From the NCBI RefSeq assembly GCF_009720735.1, contig NZ_WNKU01000017.1:1-64000 (forward strand): 64,000 nucleotides of DNA, in the 5' to 3' direction. Below, in pieces: positions 36,114 through 44,612 of the stretch. The notes under the pieces are model-generated. The model saw nothing but the letters and a program-made list of their open reading frames with translations, was not told the origin of the DNA and made no database searches. The DNA is from Heliobacterium mobile. GTDB lineage: Bacteria > Bacillota > Desulfitobacteriia > Heliobacteriales > Heliobacteriaceae. Position 1 is the first letter of the stretch, and the number at the start of each line of letters is the position of its first letter. The position numbers and the translations under genes were made by a program.

Positions 36114-36131
36114 TAGTGATATAATTCACTT
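36114..36131 (+). promoter_or_regulatory. Palindrome over a -10 box, possible Rex-type operator
   Basis: TAGTG-ATATAATT-CACTT has the GTG-N8-CAC geometry of Rex sites (consensus TTGTGAANNNNTTCACAA) and contains a perfect -10 TATAAT at 36120-36125. It lies about 75 bases before the hydrogenase operon. Rex senses NADH/NAD and commonly represses fermentative and hydrogenase genes. The outer bases deviate from consensus, so this is only a candidate. Confidence 0.4.
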
Positions 36132-36201
36132 ATACGTAAAATTATTCGGTATACTGAAATTTTCCGATTATTGTCTGCAGCCAATGGAAAGGAGCGCTTC
36201 T

Positions 36202-38724
36202 ATGGAACGACTCGATGATCTGAATAAAATCATCAGCCAGTACAAGGATAGCCCGGGCCAATTGATTCGCATTTTGCAGAAAGCACAGGAACTGTATGGC
36301 TACCTCCCCGAAGATATCCTCGGCTATATCGCCGATAAGGTTGGCTTGCCTCTCAGTGAAGTGGCCGGTGTAGTCACCTTTTACAGCCTCTTTACGACGA
36401 AACCGAAGGGTAAACATACAATCAGCGTCTGCCTGGGTACAGCCTGCTATGTCAAGGGCGCTCCCAATGTGCTCGAAGCGATCAAAAAGGAACTGGCCGT
36501 CGACATGGATCAGACGACGGCCGATGGCCTATTTACGTTGACAAATACACGCTGTGTCGGTGCTTGCGGATTGGCGCCGGCGGTGCTTATCGATGGGGAA
36601 GTCCACGGCAGGGTCAAAGCCTCTGACGTGCCTGAACTGATTCGGCAATATCGACAGCGTGATCAGGAGGGTGGCACAACAACGGAAGCCGATACGGGTA
36701 CCAATACTGTAACCGATAAAACGGACAGTTTGAAAAATCACCTACCGCCAAGCCAAGCAGAACCGATCATAGGACCCGTGCTGTCGCTGCAACGGTTAGA
36801 ACAGATCCGCCACAGCTATGCTGTGCGATACATCCAGCGGATGCACCCTGATCAAGTACCAGATTGGGTATTCCAAAAAGCTGATCATACCTTGGCAGCA
36901 GTGCCAGCGGCGAAGTCATACCGGCACCAGATCCTCGTCTGTGCAGGTACGGGCTGTACGTCGTCCCGTAGCGCGGAAATCCAGTCCACCCTGCGGCGGG
37001 AACTACAGGCGCAGAGCTTAGATGGGGAAATTGCTGTTGTACATACAGGTTGTTTCGGCTTTTGTGAACTGGGACCGATCCTGGTCGTTCATCCGGAGCG
37101 CGTCTTTTACTGCCAAGTGACTCCCAACGATGTGCCGGAAATTGTAGAACGCCACATCGTTCAGGGACAGACGGTAGAACGCCTTCTCTATAAACACCCG
37201 CCCGAAGGAGCATCTCGAAAGACCATCGATGAAAACGAGTTCTTCCATCCTCAGATCCGGGTCGCTCTGCGCAACTGCGGCATCATCGATCCGGAAAACA
37301 TCAATGAGTATATTGCCAGCGGCGGTTATTTCGGCCTGGCGAAAGCGCTCACCGCTATGAAGCCTACAGAAGTGATCGAGACGATCACCTGTTCCGGTCT
37401 TCGAGGCCGGGGAGGTGCCGGCTTTTTAACAGGTCGAAAATGGGCCTATACGGCTGCCGTAAAAGAAACCGTAAAATACGTGGTATGTAACGCCGATGAA
37501 GGCGACCCGGGGGCCTTCATGGATCGGAGCATACTCGAGGGCGACCCCCATGCCGTCCTTGAAGCGATGACGATCGCCGGATATGCCATCGGTGCCCAGC
37601 AGGGTTTTGTCTATGTTCGGGCCGAGTATCCCATCGCTGTTCACCGCCTTGAAGTCGCCATCGATCAAGCACACCAGGCCGGGCTGCTCGGTCAAAACAT
37701 CTTGGGAACAGGATTCTCCTTTGATATCGAGATTCGCCTAGGTGCGGGTGCTTTTGTCTGCGGTGAAGAGACGGCCTTGCTGAATTCGGTAAGCGGCAAA
37801 CGAGGCGAACCGCGAACCCGTCCGCCCTATCCCGCTGTCAGCGGCCTCTGGGGCAAACCGACGCTGCTCAACAATGTGGAGACCTATGCCAACATCCCTC
37901 AAATCATCTGTAAGGGTGCCGATTGGTACGCTGCGATGGGTACGAGCGGCAGCAAGGGAACAAAGATTTTCTCCTTGGCCGGGAAAATCAACAATACGGG
38001 ACTCATCGAAGTGCCGATGGGGACGTCACTGCGTACCATCATCTATGGCATCGGTGGTGGTATTCCCAAAGGCAAAGCGTTTAAGGCTGTTCAGACCGGC
38101 GGTCCTTCTGGCGGTTGCTTACCGGCTGAGTATCTCGATATTCCCATCGACTACGACAGCTTGATGAAAATCGGCTCCATGATGGGCTCCGGCGGGCTCA
38201 TCGTCATGGATGAGACGGACTGTATGGTTGATATCGCCCGTTTTTATCTTGAATTCACCCAAGATGAGTCTTGTGGAAAGTGTACTCCTTGCCGTATCGG
38301 CACCCGCCGTCTGTTAGAGATTATCACCCGTATCACCGAGGGCAAGGGAACCATGAAAGACCTTGAGCTCTTGGAAGAACTCGGCCACGACATCAAGGAA
38401 GCCTCCCTCTGCGGTTTAGGACAGACGGCACCGAATCCAGTGTTGAGCACCCTGCGTCATTTCCGCCATGAATACGAAGCCCACATCAAAGAAAAACGCT
38501 GTCCTGCCGGTGTCTGCCCAGCCTTAAAGCCGAAAGGCAAGTATAGGATCGACGGGGAGAAATGCCGTCGCTGCGGGCTCTGTGTGAAAGTGTGCCCGGT
38601 AAAGGCCATCTCCGGCGAGATTCGCAAGACGCCCTTTGCTATCGATGCGAAGCTGTGCATTGCTTGCGGCGCTTGCGCCCAAAAATGTCCGGTCCATGTG
38701 ATCGCACAGGAGGGAGAACGATGA
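36202..38724 (+). CDS. Hydrogenase diaphorase, NuoE-NuoF fusion (HndA-HndC type)
   Basis: An 840-residue iron-sulfur flavoprotein. Residues 1-155 form a NuoE/HndA-like thioredoxin-fold [2Fe-2S] domain (Cys77, Cys82, Cys118, Cys122). A Thr-rich linker follows, then a second thioredoxin-like [2Fe-2S] region (VCAGTGCTSSRS ... HTGCFGFCELGP). The NuoF core has GLRGRGGAGFLTGRKW and NADEGDPGAFMDRS for FMN/NADH and ESCGKCTPCRIGT for a [4Fe-4S] cluster. Two ferredoxin-type clusters end it (CRRCGLCVKVCP, CIACGACAQKCP). ATG 36202 has AAAGGAGCG upstream. Its stop overlaps the hydA start (ATGA). It would pass electrons between NAD(P)H, ferredoxin and the hydrogenase. Confidence 0.9.
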   Translation: MERLDDLNKIISQYKDSPGQLIRILQKAQELYGYLPEDILGYIADKVGLPLSEVAGVVTFYSLFTTKPKGKHTISVCLGTACYVKGAPNVLEAIKKELAVDMDQTTADGLFTLTNTRCVGACGLAPAVLIDGEVHGRVKASDVPELIRQYRQRDQEGGTTTEADTGTNTVTDKTDSLKNHLPPSQAEPIIGPVLSLQRLEQIRHSYAVRYIQRMHPDQVPDWVFQKADHTLAAVPAAKSYRHQILVCAGTGCTSSRSAEIQSTLRRELQAQSLDGEIAVVHTGCFGFCELGPILVVHPERVFYCQVTPNDVPEIVERHIVQGQTVERLLYKHPPEGASRKTIDENEFFHPQIRVALRNCGIIDPENINEYIASGGYFGLAKALTAMKPTEVIETITCSGLRGRGGAGFLTGRKWAYTAAVKETVKYVVCNADEGDPGAFMDRSILEGDPHAVLEAMTIAGYAIGAQQGFVYVRAEYPIAVHRLEVAIDQAHQAGLLGQNILGTGFSFDIEIRLGAGAFVCGEETALLNSVSGKRGEPRTRPPYPAVSGLWGKPTLLNNVETYANIPQIICKGADWYAAMGTSGSKGTKIFSLAGKINNTGLIEVPMGTSLRTIIYGIGGGIPKGKAFKAVQTGGPSGGCLPAEYLDIPIDYDSLMKIGSMMGSGGLIVMDETDCMVDIARFYLEFTQDESCGKCTPCRIGTRRLLEIITRITEGKGTMKDLELLEELGHDIKEASLCGLGQTAPNPVLSTLRHFRHEYEAHIKEKRCPAGVCPALKPKGKYRIDGEKCRRCGLCVKVCPVKAISGEIRKTPFAIDAKLCIACGACAQKCPVHVIAQEGER

Positions 38725-40601
38725 AGCTCGATCTGGAACGGTCCTTTTTCCCGGGGATGCTGGGATTTGACCCTAACGAAATGCATCCTAAAGAACATAC
38801 CCATCCCTCGAATTTTTTCGGTCCTCAAAAAGTACGCCTCGAAATCGACGGACGCCCTGTCGAAATCGAGGCGGGCAAAACGGTGCTAGATGCGGCCCGG
38901 GAAGTGGGCATTACGATTCCCAGTCTCTGCTACCTCCGGGAAATCAACGCGATCGGCGCCTGCCGGGTTTGCCTGGTGGAAATCGAGGGGCAGCGATCTT
39001 TACAAGCCTCCTGTGTCTACCCGGTGGCAGAGGGACTCAAAGTGTACACGAACACGCCGCGAGTCCGCAAAGCCCGCAAGCGCGTGGTCGAACTGATTTT
39101 ATCGGACCACTCGCGCGAATGCACCTCCTGTATCCGCAACCTCAACTGTGAGTTGCAAAACATCGCCGATAATCTAGGGATCCGTCGCGTTGAGGTACAT
39201 GGAGAAGCCCACCAACTCCTTATACAGGAGAATAACCCTTCCATTCGCCATGATCCCAACAAGTGCATCCATTGCCGTCGCTGCGAAAACATCTGCGCCA
39301 AGGTTCAGGAAAACTGTGTCATCGCCGCCCAAAATCGCGGCTTTGATACGATCATCGCCCCGGCCTTTTCCCGGGATATGGGCGATGTGGACTGCATCAT
39401 GTGCGGTCAATGTGTCCTCTCTTGTCCCGTCGGTGCCCTCACGGAAAAAGAATGCATCGACGATGTTTGGAAAGCCCTCGCCGACCCGGGAGTTCATGTG
39501 GTTGTCCAGACAGCTCCTTCCATCCAGGTCACATTAGGAGAAGCCTTCGGGCTGCCTGTGGGTACAAAAGTGACCGGCAAGATGGTAGCGGCGCTGCGCC
39601 GCCTCGGATTCAACCAGGTCTTGGCGACAGATTTTGCGGCGGACCTGACGATCGTCGAAGAGGCTTATGAGTTTTTGCACCGTTTTCAAGCCGGTCAGTT
39701 GCCTTTCTTCACGTCCTGCTGCCCAGCCTGGATCAAGCTGGTCGAACATCACTATCCCCAGTTCATCCCGAACCTCTCGACCTGCAAATCGCCCATGTCT
39801 ATGTTCGGTGCTTTGACGCGGTACACATACCATCAAGAACGAAACCTTCCCAAGGAGAAGGTCGTTTCCGTTGCTGTCATGCCCTGTACGGCGAAAAAGT
39901 ATGAAGCTGCCCGCCCTGAGCATGGTCATGATGGACGTTCCGATGTGGATTATGTCTTAACCACCCGGGAACTGGTGCGCATGATTCGAGAGGCTGGCAT
40001 CGAGTTTTCTGAGCTGCCCGATGAACCTTTTGATTCGGCCTTCAGGGAAGTAACCGGTGCGGGAACGATCTTTGGGGCCACGGGCGGTGTCATGGAAGCC
40101 ACATTACGGACGACGAGCTGGGTCCTTTTAGGCAATGGAACTGGGCAGAGCGACAAGGAAAAACCGGCGCCGATCGAGTTCCGGGAGGTTCGCGGGGAAA
40201 AAGGCTTAAAACTGCTCCATGTCAATCTCGGCGAATATGACATCCGTGTGGCTGTCGCCCACGGGACAGGAAACGCCCGTCGCGTCCTTGAGGCGATTCA
40301 GGCCGGGGAGAGGATCGATTTTGTCGAAGTGATGGCTTGTCCCGGCGGCTGTGTCGGCGGCGGCGGTCAACCGATCCTCGGCGGCCGCGATCATAAGAAA
40401 GTCTCCCTCGATTATCGTCATGACCGTGCCGACGCTCTCTATGACATCGACAGCCACAAAAATTTGCGCTACAGCCACGAGAACCCCGTCGTCCAACTGC
40501 TTTACCGGGAGATTCTTGGTCATCCGGGCAGTGAACTGGCCCACCGGCTCCTGCATACCGAGGGATACCAAGATCGTGTAAAGGATGATTTCAAGCGGTA
40601 A
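38721..40601 (+). CDS. hydA: [FeFe] hydrogenase catalytic subunit (group A, HndD type)
   Basis: A 626-residue hydrogenase. The N terminus has a [2Fe-2S] ferredoxin domain (GACRVCLVEIEG), a His-Cys3 cluster region (DHSRECTSCIRNLNCELQ) and two [4Fe-4S] motifs (CIHCRRCENIC, CIMCGQCVLSCP). The H-cluster domain has its three signatures: TSCCPAW (about 331), MPCTAKK (about 387) and ACPGGCVGGGGQP (about 539). All expected cysteines are present. The ATG overlaps the preceding stop and an AGGAGGG site lies upstream. With the fused diaphorase it forms a soluble NAD(P)/ferredoxin-linked, possibly electron-bifurcating, hydrogenase. Maturation genes hydEFG are not in this window. Confidence 0.95.
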   Translation: MKLDLERSFFPGMLGFDPNEMHPKEHTHPSNFFGPQKVRLEIDGRPVEIEAGKTVLDAAREVGITIPSLCYLREINAIGACRVCLVEIEGQRSLQASCVYPVAEGLKVYTNTPRVRKARKRVVELILSDHSRECTSCIRNLNCELQNIADNLGIRRVEVHGEAHQLLIQENNPSIRHDPNKCIHCRRCENICAKVQENCVIAAQNRGFDTIIAPAFSRDMGDVDCIMCGQCVLSCPVGALTEKECIDDVWKALADPGVHVVVQTAPSIQVTLGEAFGLPVGTKVTGKMVAALRRLGFNQVLATDFAADLTIVEEAYEFLHRFQAGQLPFFTSCCPAWIKLVEHHYPQFIPNLSTCKSPMSMFGALTRYTYHQERNLPKEKVVSVAVMPCTAKKYEAARPEHGHDGRSDVDYVLTTRELVRMIREAGIEFSELPDEPFDSAFREVTGAGTIFGATGGVMEATLRTTSWVLLGNGTGQSDKEKPAPIEFREVRGEKGLKLLHVNLGEYDIRVAVAHGTGNARRVLEAIQAGERIDFVEVMACPGGCVGGGGQPILGGRDHKKVSLDYRHDRADALYDIDSHKNLRYSHENPVVQLLYREILGHPGSELAHRLLHTEGYQDRVKDDFKR

Positions 40602-40708
40602 AGGAACTTGTTTCATGGAACCATCTATATATAACCGTAACGGATTCTAAAGGGTGAGCTCTGCTTGAACCAGTAAAGTGAGCTTTTGGTTGAACCCTTT
40701 ATTTAACG

Positions 40709-40750
40709 GAAAAGATCCTAACTGCAGGTGAAGGTTAGGATCTTTTCCTT
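40709..40750 (+). terminator. Terminator of the hydrogenase operon
   Basis: AAAAGATCCTAAC and GTTAGGATCTTTT form a 13-bp stem followed by CCTTTTC. Confidence 0.8.
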
Positions 40751-40809
40751 TTCATGAGTTAGTGCACGTCCGCCTAATTCCTGAGAAGGTGAGCAAGAGA
40801 GTCCACACA

Positions 40810-40838
40810 TTGAAAATTACCGGCCACTATGCTATCCT
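40810..40838 (+). promoter_or_regulatory. Probable promoter of the glycan cluster
   Basis: TTGAAA (40810-40815), 17 bases, TATCCT (40833-40838), about 65 bases before the glycosyltransferase start. Confidence 0.45.
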
Positions 40839-40903
40839 TGTCCTGCGCTTATACAGATAATGGCTGCAACCTGTCCAAGGCCGCAGGAGTATGAGGAGGC
40901 CCG

Positions 40904-41620
40904 ATGGAAAAGAAAAAAGTGCTCATCATCATACCGGCCTATAACGAACAAAACAGCATACCTACAGTCTTACGCAAAATCCAGGCTTTGCCGGAACAAT
41001 ACGATATTGTCGTCATCAACGACGGATCTAAGGATAACACTTCCCTGGCAGCCCGGAGCGTCAACGGCGTCACCGTGATCGACTTGCCCCACAACTTAGG
41101 TATCGGTGGCGCCATGCAGACCGGTTATATCTTCGCTCATCGCCGCGGTTATGACATCGCCGTCCAAGTTGACGCCGACGGACAGCATAATCCCGATGAT
41201 CTGCCTAGACTCCTCGCCCCGCTGATTCGTGGGGATGTCAACATGACCGTCGGATCCCGGTACGTAGAAAAAACAGCCTATCGTTCCACGATCATGCGCC
41301 GTCTGGGCATGGTCATTTTTTCGTTGGTCGTCAGCTTGATTACGGGTCAAAAGTTCACCGATACAACCTCCGGCTACCGCGCCGTCGATCGGGAGATCAT
41401 CGCTTTCTATGGGCGTAACTATCCGACGGACTACCCGGAAGTGGAAGCACTCGTTTTGCTGAAACGAGCCGGTTTTCGCATCGCCGAGGTCTCCGTAGGC
41501 ATGGATGCTCGACAAGCGGGCACCTCTTCGATTACACCGCTCAAATCGATTTACTATATGATCAAAGTGCTCTTGGCGATCTTGATCAATGTGGTACGGC
41601 CAAAGCTCAAGGGGGCCTAA
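40904..41620 (+). CDS. Family 2 glycosyltransferase (DPM1/polyprenyl-phosphate type)
   Basis: A 238-residue GT-A fold enzyme. It begins VLIIIPAYNEQNSIPTVLRK, has VINDGSKDNT and the metal-binding DADGQHNPDDL, then GSRYV and TSGYRAVDREI, all typical of enzymes that load a sugar onto a polyprenyl phosphate. A C-terminal hydrophobic patch (YYMIKVLLAILINVV) may touch the membrane. GAGGAGG precedes the ATG. The DUF2304 gene follows 3 bases later; this GT2-DUF2304 pairing is common in cell-surface polysaccharide clusters. Confidence 0.9.
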   Translation: MEKKKVLIIIPAYNEQNSIPTVLRKIQALPEQYDIVVINDGSKDNTSLAARSVNGVTVIDLPHNLGIGGAMQTGYIFAHRRGYDIAVQVDADGQHNPDDLPRLLAPLIRGDVNMTVGSRYVEKTAYRSTIMRRLGMVIFSLVVSLITGQKFTDTTSGYRAVDREIIAFYGRNYPTDYPEVEALVLLKRAGFRIAEVSVGMDARQAGTSSITPLKSIYYMIKVLLAILINVVRPKLKGA

Positions 41621-41623
41621 CCG

Positions 41624-42010
41624 ATGGAGTTGACTGTTTACAACTATGCCACCGTTATCAGCGTCATTTTCCTCGGCTTTGTCCTGGAAATGGTGCGCCG
41701 CTATTCCTTAAAAGAGCAGTACTCCATCCTCTGGCTCTTGGTGGCCGCTCTCATGCTGCTGCTGTCGTTGAAACATGAACTCCTAGAATGGATTGCCCAA
41801 GCCCTGGGCATCTACTATGCACCGGCGGCATTGTTCTTTTTCGGCCTGATCTTTTGCTTTTCTTTGATCCTGCATTTTTCTGTGATCATTTCCAAATTAG
41901 ACTCCAAGCACACCCGGGTCGTGCAAGAAGTGGCGTTGCTCAACCAACGCATCCGGGAGTTGGAGGAACGCATGGCAGACACTCAACCGAATCCGCGAAA
42001 AGGGGCGTAA
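41624..42010 (+). CDS. DUF2304 membrane protein
   Basis: A 128-residue protein with three membrane segments and a charged C-terminal coiled coil (LLNQRIRELEERM). The pattern RRYSLKEQYSILWLL in the first loop is the hallmark of DUF2304. Members accompany GT2 polyprenyl-phosphate glycosyltransferases and may anchor or flip the lipid-linked sugar, but no activity is proven. It is tightly packed between the glycosyltransferase and the deacetylase genes. Confidence 0.88.
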   Translation: MELTVYNYATVISVIFLGFVLEMVRRYSLKEQYSILWLLVAALMLLLSLKHELLEWIAQALGIYYAPAALFFFGLIFCFSLILHFSVIISKLDSKHTRVVQEVALLNQRIRELEERMADTQPNPRKGA

Positions 42011-42013
42011 ATA

Positions 42014-42979
42014 ATGCTTACAAAGTCGGGCGGGTATCGATACCGACAATACTTTCTTTATACTGGACTGTTTCTTTTTCTGTTCTTACTGATCGTGGGA
42101 TGTTCGAAAACGGCACCGCCGTCGCCATCATCTACCGAATCCACGGTACCCCAAGCATCGACACAGACAGAGTCAAAACAGCCGCAGGACCAAGGGCCTT
42201 TTCTAAAAAAGGGAGAACCCATCTATATGCTCATGTATCACCATTTTGCCCCGCGAGGCTACTGGCCCAAGCAGGCAGTCGCTGTCTATGTGGACGATTT
42301 TTCGGAGCAGATGGACTATTTGCAACAGGAAGGCTATCACGTGGTGGCGCTGCGTCAAGTTTGGGATCATTATAAAAACGGAACGCCGTTGCCTCAAAAA
42401 CCGGTTGTCATCACGCTCGATGACGGGTATGAATCGAGTTATCAACTGGCCTATCCCGTCTTAAAGAAACATAACTATCCCTTTACCATTTTCCCAGTGG
42501 TGAATTGGTTACAATTTGAGAAGTCCAACAAACCCTACGCTCCCGATAAGTCAGACTACCTTTCCTGGCCGCAGATGGATGAGATGGTCGCTAGCGGACT
42601 TTGTGATGTACAATCGCACACCTTTGATTCTCACGATAAGGTGAACGGAATTTCAGTACTGATCACAAAAATAAAGAAGGCGAACGGCCAACTGGAGACG
42701 ACAGAAGAAGCCAACAGCCGCGTAAAAGAAGACTTGCGGCAAGCGAAAACCTTTATCGAGCAACGTTATGGCTGGGATGTCTATGCACTGGCTTACCCTT
42801 ACGGAGAATATGATGAAAAAGTCATGCAGACGATGGATGAATTAGGCTACGGCATGGGTCTATGCATGAGTAAAATCAAACATAAGAACAACCTTAAAGC
42901 GATCGCCCGGATCCCGGTCGCACAGAGTGACGGTCTGAACGGGTTTATTCAACGGTTAAAATCAAAACAAGCACAATAA
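42014..42979 (+). CDS. Polysaccharide deacetylase lipoprotein
   Basis: A 321-residue protein. The lipoprotein signal ends LLIVGC, followed by a Ser/Pro/Thr-rich linker to about residue 60. The NodB-homology domain has MYHHF, ITLDDGYESS (the catalytic Asp pair), and the zinc ligands in VQSHTFDSH. It probably removes acetyl groups from surface glycans at the outer membrane face, as PgaB/IcaB-type enzymes do. It ends the three-gene glycan cluster. Confidence 0.9.
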   Translation: MLTKSGGYRYRQYFLYTGLFLFLFLLIVGCSKTAPPSPSSTESTVPQASTQTESKQPQDQGPFLKKGEPIYMLMYHHFAPRGYWPKQAVAVYVDDFSEQMDYLQQEGYHVVALRQVWDHYKNGTPLPQKPVVITLDDGYESSYQLAYPVLKKHNYPFTIFPVVNWLQFEKSNKPYAPDKSDYLSWPQMDEMVASGLCDVQSHTFDSHDKVNGISVLITKIKKANGQLETTEEANSRVKEDLRQAKTFIEQRYGWDVYALAYPYGEYDEKVMQTMDELGYGMGLCMSKIKHKNNLKAIARIPVAQSDGLNGFIQRLKSKQAQ

Positions 42980-43012
42980 GAAAATGGCTAGGCGTACGCC
43001 TAGCCATTTTCT
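42979..43012. terminator. Bidirectional terminator
   Basis: AGAAAATGGCTAGGCG / CGCCTAGCCATTTTCT is an almost perfect palindrome lying between two convergent genes; A/T runs flank both sides. Confidence 0.8.
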
Positions 43013-43103
43013 ACATCTCTCATAATTCGCTAGAAAAGACCATGGATGGATAACACACTTATGTCCCTTTATCGTCGTCGATCGTCCGATTACCTCGACG
43101 ATC

Positions 43104-44507
43104 CTAATAGGCCAATCCTTGTCCGTACTCATAGTAATCGGAGTAATCCGGTTCATACCAGCGCAGGGAGATGCTCGGCCGTCCTGTATGATCGGCAGGA
43201 TTTCGAGTGATGAACTGGTCAGGAATCTGCCGATCGCCATAAAAGAGTCGAACCGTTGAAGGATCGTTGCAATAGAAGGTCGTCCCGCGTAAATCGTCGA
43301 AGGATGGTTTGAAGCTGCCCAAATGGGGATCATCAACGGTACCTAGAATAATAGACTGACCTTCGCTATCGGCCTGGACTTGAAACCGCAAAAAGTTGTT
43401 GACCTGATTGTAACGCAGTAACCGGGAGGTTCGTGCGACCAACAAAGTCCCTTGATGGAACAGTTCCGAAATCCGGCGCAATGGCCCCAGTGCTTCTTCA
43501 GGAAAAGCGAGATACAGATCGATAGGGCCGCCTAAATGCTGCGCAAGGGAACAAAAACCGCCATGTTCGATCAACCGAGACAGATTATCTTCGGTTACTT
43601 GCCGCTGCAGCAGGTAGGGGCTCCAGAGAAAATCGGGGTTTTTGGGAAACCAATGTTTCGCACAAGAGTAACGATGAAAACCCCAGACCTTTTGACCGTC
43701 ACCGAGCACAATCGGATAAATGAGATCGGAACGGCTAAAATCAACCTCATCGGCAGAACTAGCGGAATGCCAGACAAAACGGATCCCGTAGGGAATCAAC
43801 AAGTCTGTATGGTAATAGGGAGATGAAGGATCATCACCGCCTTGATAAGTCCGTGGAGACCCTTTGTGCCCCAGATTCTGCACGTTGGAACTGTTTCCGT
43901 GATCGATCCAGACGGTATACTGTAATCCCCGGCGTTTCCATTCAGTGATGCTTCGTTCGGCGATAGCGCGGGTGAAAGAAGTCGGGCCGGGGTCGTTCCG
44001 GTTAAAATCACCGTAGCTGTGGACCGAGTCGATCCAACCGCAACGGGTATATTTACGGATCAACAGCGCCGCATACTCTTCCTTCATAGCGATACTGCTC
44101 CAGTAACTCATCTGCTGGCGTATGGTCTTGCCCTCGCGGTCGATGGTACCGGGCCAGTCCGAATCGACGACCATCCAACAGGAGTTGCCCACATCCAGGC
44201 CGAGGCCTTTTCCGGTTTCGGTTTCCCGGTCGGTATTTAAAAACTGGTGGATCATGCCGAACTCTTTGGGCGATGAGCCATCGATGTCCGAGGTGATGCT
44301 CATACTCGCCCGATAAGGATAAGGATGCCTGCGCAGCTCGATATCCGGTGCTTCCGGTAAAGAACGGGGCGTCCACTGATTTACCGGTTTTTGATAAAAT
44401 AGATGGTGACGCTTGCTTTCCCACAAAGCCAAGGCACCGACGGCGGCAGCGCCGACGCCAGCGGCAAGAAAGGAGCGCCGGCTCATAAGCCTATTTCCCT
44501 TAATCAT
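43104..44507 (-). CDS. Tat-exported protein, possibly deacetylase-like
   Basis: A 467-residue protein with a twin-arginine signal (MSRRSFLAAGVGAAAVGALA). The mature part begins with RASMSITSDIDGSS, where an Asp pair after a strand resembles the start of NodB-type deacetylase barrels, and later has SVHSYGDFNRND and VWIDHGNSSN, giving possible His/Asp metal ligands. I am not certain of the family. The ATG at 44507 has AAGGAG upstream. Tat export fits a protein folded with a cofactor or metal inside the cell. It is convergent with the deacetylase cluster and may act on the same glycan (inference). Confidence 0.6.
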   Translation of the reverse strand: MIKGNRLMSRRSFLAAGVGAAAVGALALWESKRHHLFYQKPVNQWTPRSLPEAPDIELRRHPYPYRASMSITSDIDGSSPKEFGMIHQFLNTDRETETGKGLGLDVGNSCWMVVDSDWPGTIDREGKTIRQQMSYWSSIAMKEEYAALLIRKYTRCGWIDSVHSYGDFNRNDPGPTSFTRAIAERSITEWKRRGLQYTVWIDHGNSSNVQNLGHKGSPRTYQGGDDPSSPYYHTDLLIPYGIRFVWHSASSADEVDFSRSDLIYPIVLGDGQKVWGFHRYSCAKHWFPKNPDFLWSPYLLQRQVTEDNLSRLIEHGGFCSLAQHLGGPIDLYLAFPEEALGPLRRISELFHQGTLLVARTSRLLRYNQVNNFLRFQVQADSEGQSIILGTVDDPHLGSFKPSFDDLRGTTFYCNDPSTVRLFYGDRQIPDQFITRNPADHTGRPSISLRWYEPDYSDYYEYGQGLAY

Positions 44508-44612
44508 GTCCTTCTCCTTAAGTACGCTCCGGCTATTGCGGAAACACATAAAGAGCGTACTAAAGTCTCACGTTGAAGTCAATGCAAGCAAATAAAAGCA
44601 GAAGTAAGGTGT

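Noticed and set aside
36091-36201. Upstream extension of the hydrogenase diaphorase ORF to 36091
   Set aside because: The added residues are not conserved-looking and the AAAGGAGCG site fits ATG 36202; the extension covers the promoter palindrome.
38562-38720. Upstream extension of the hydA ORF
   Set aside because: It overlaps the ferredoxin end of the previous gene; ATG 38721 has a good ribosome site and stop-start overlap.
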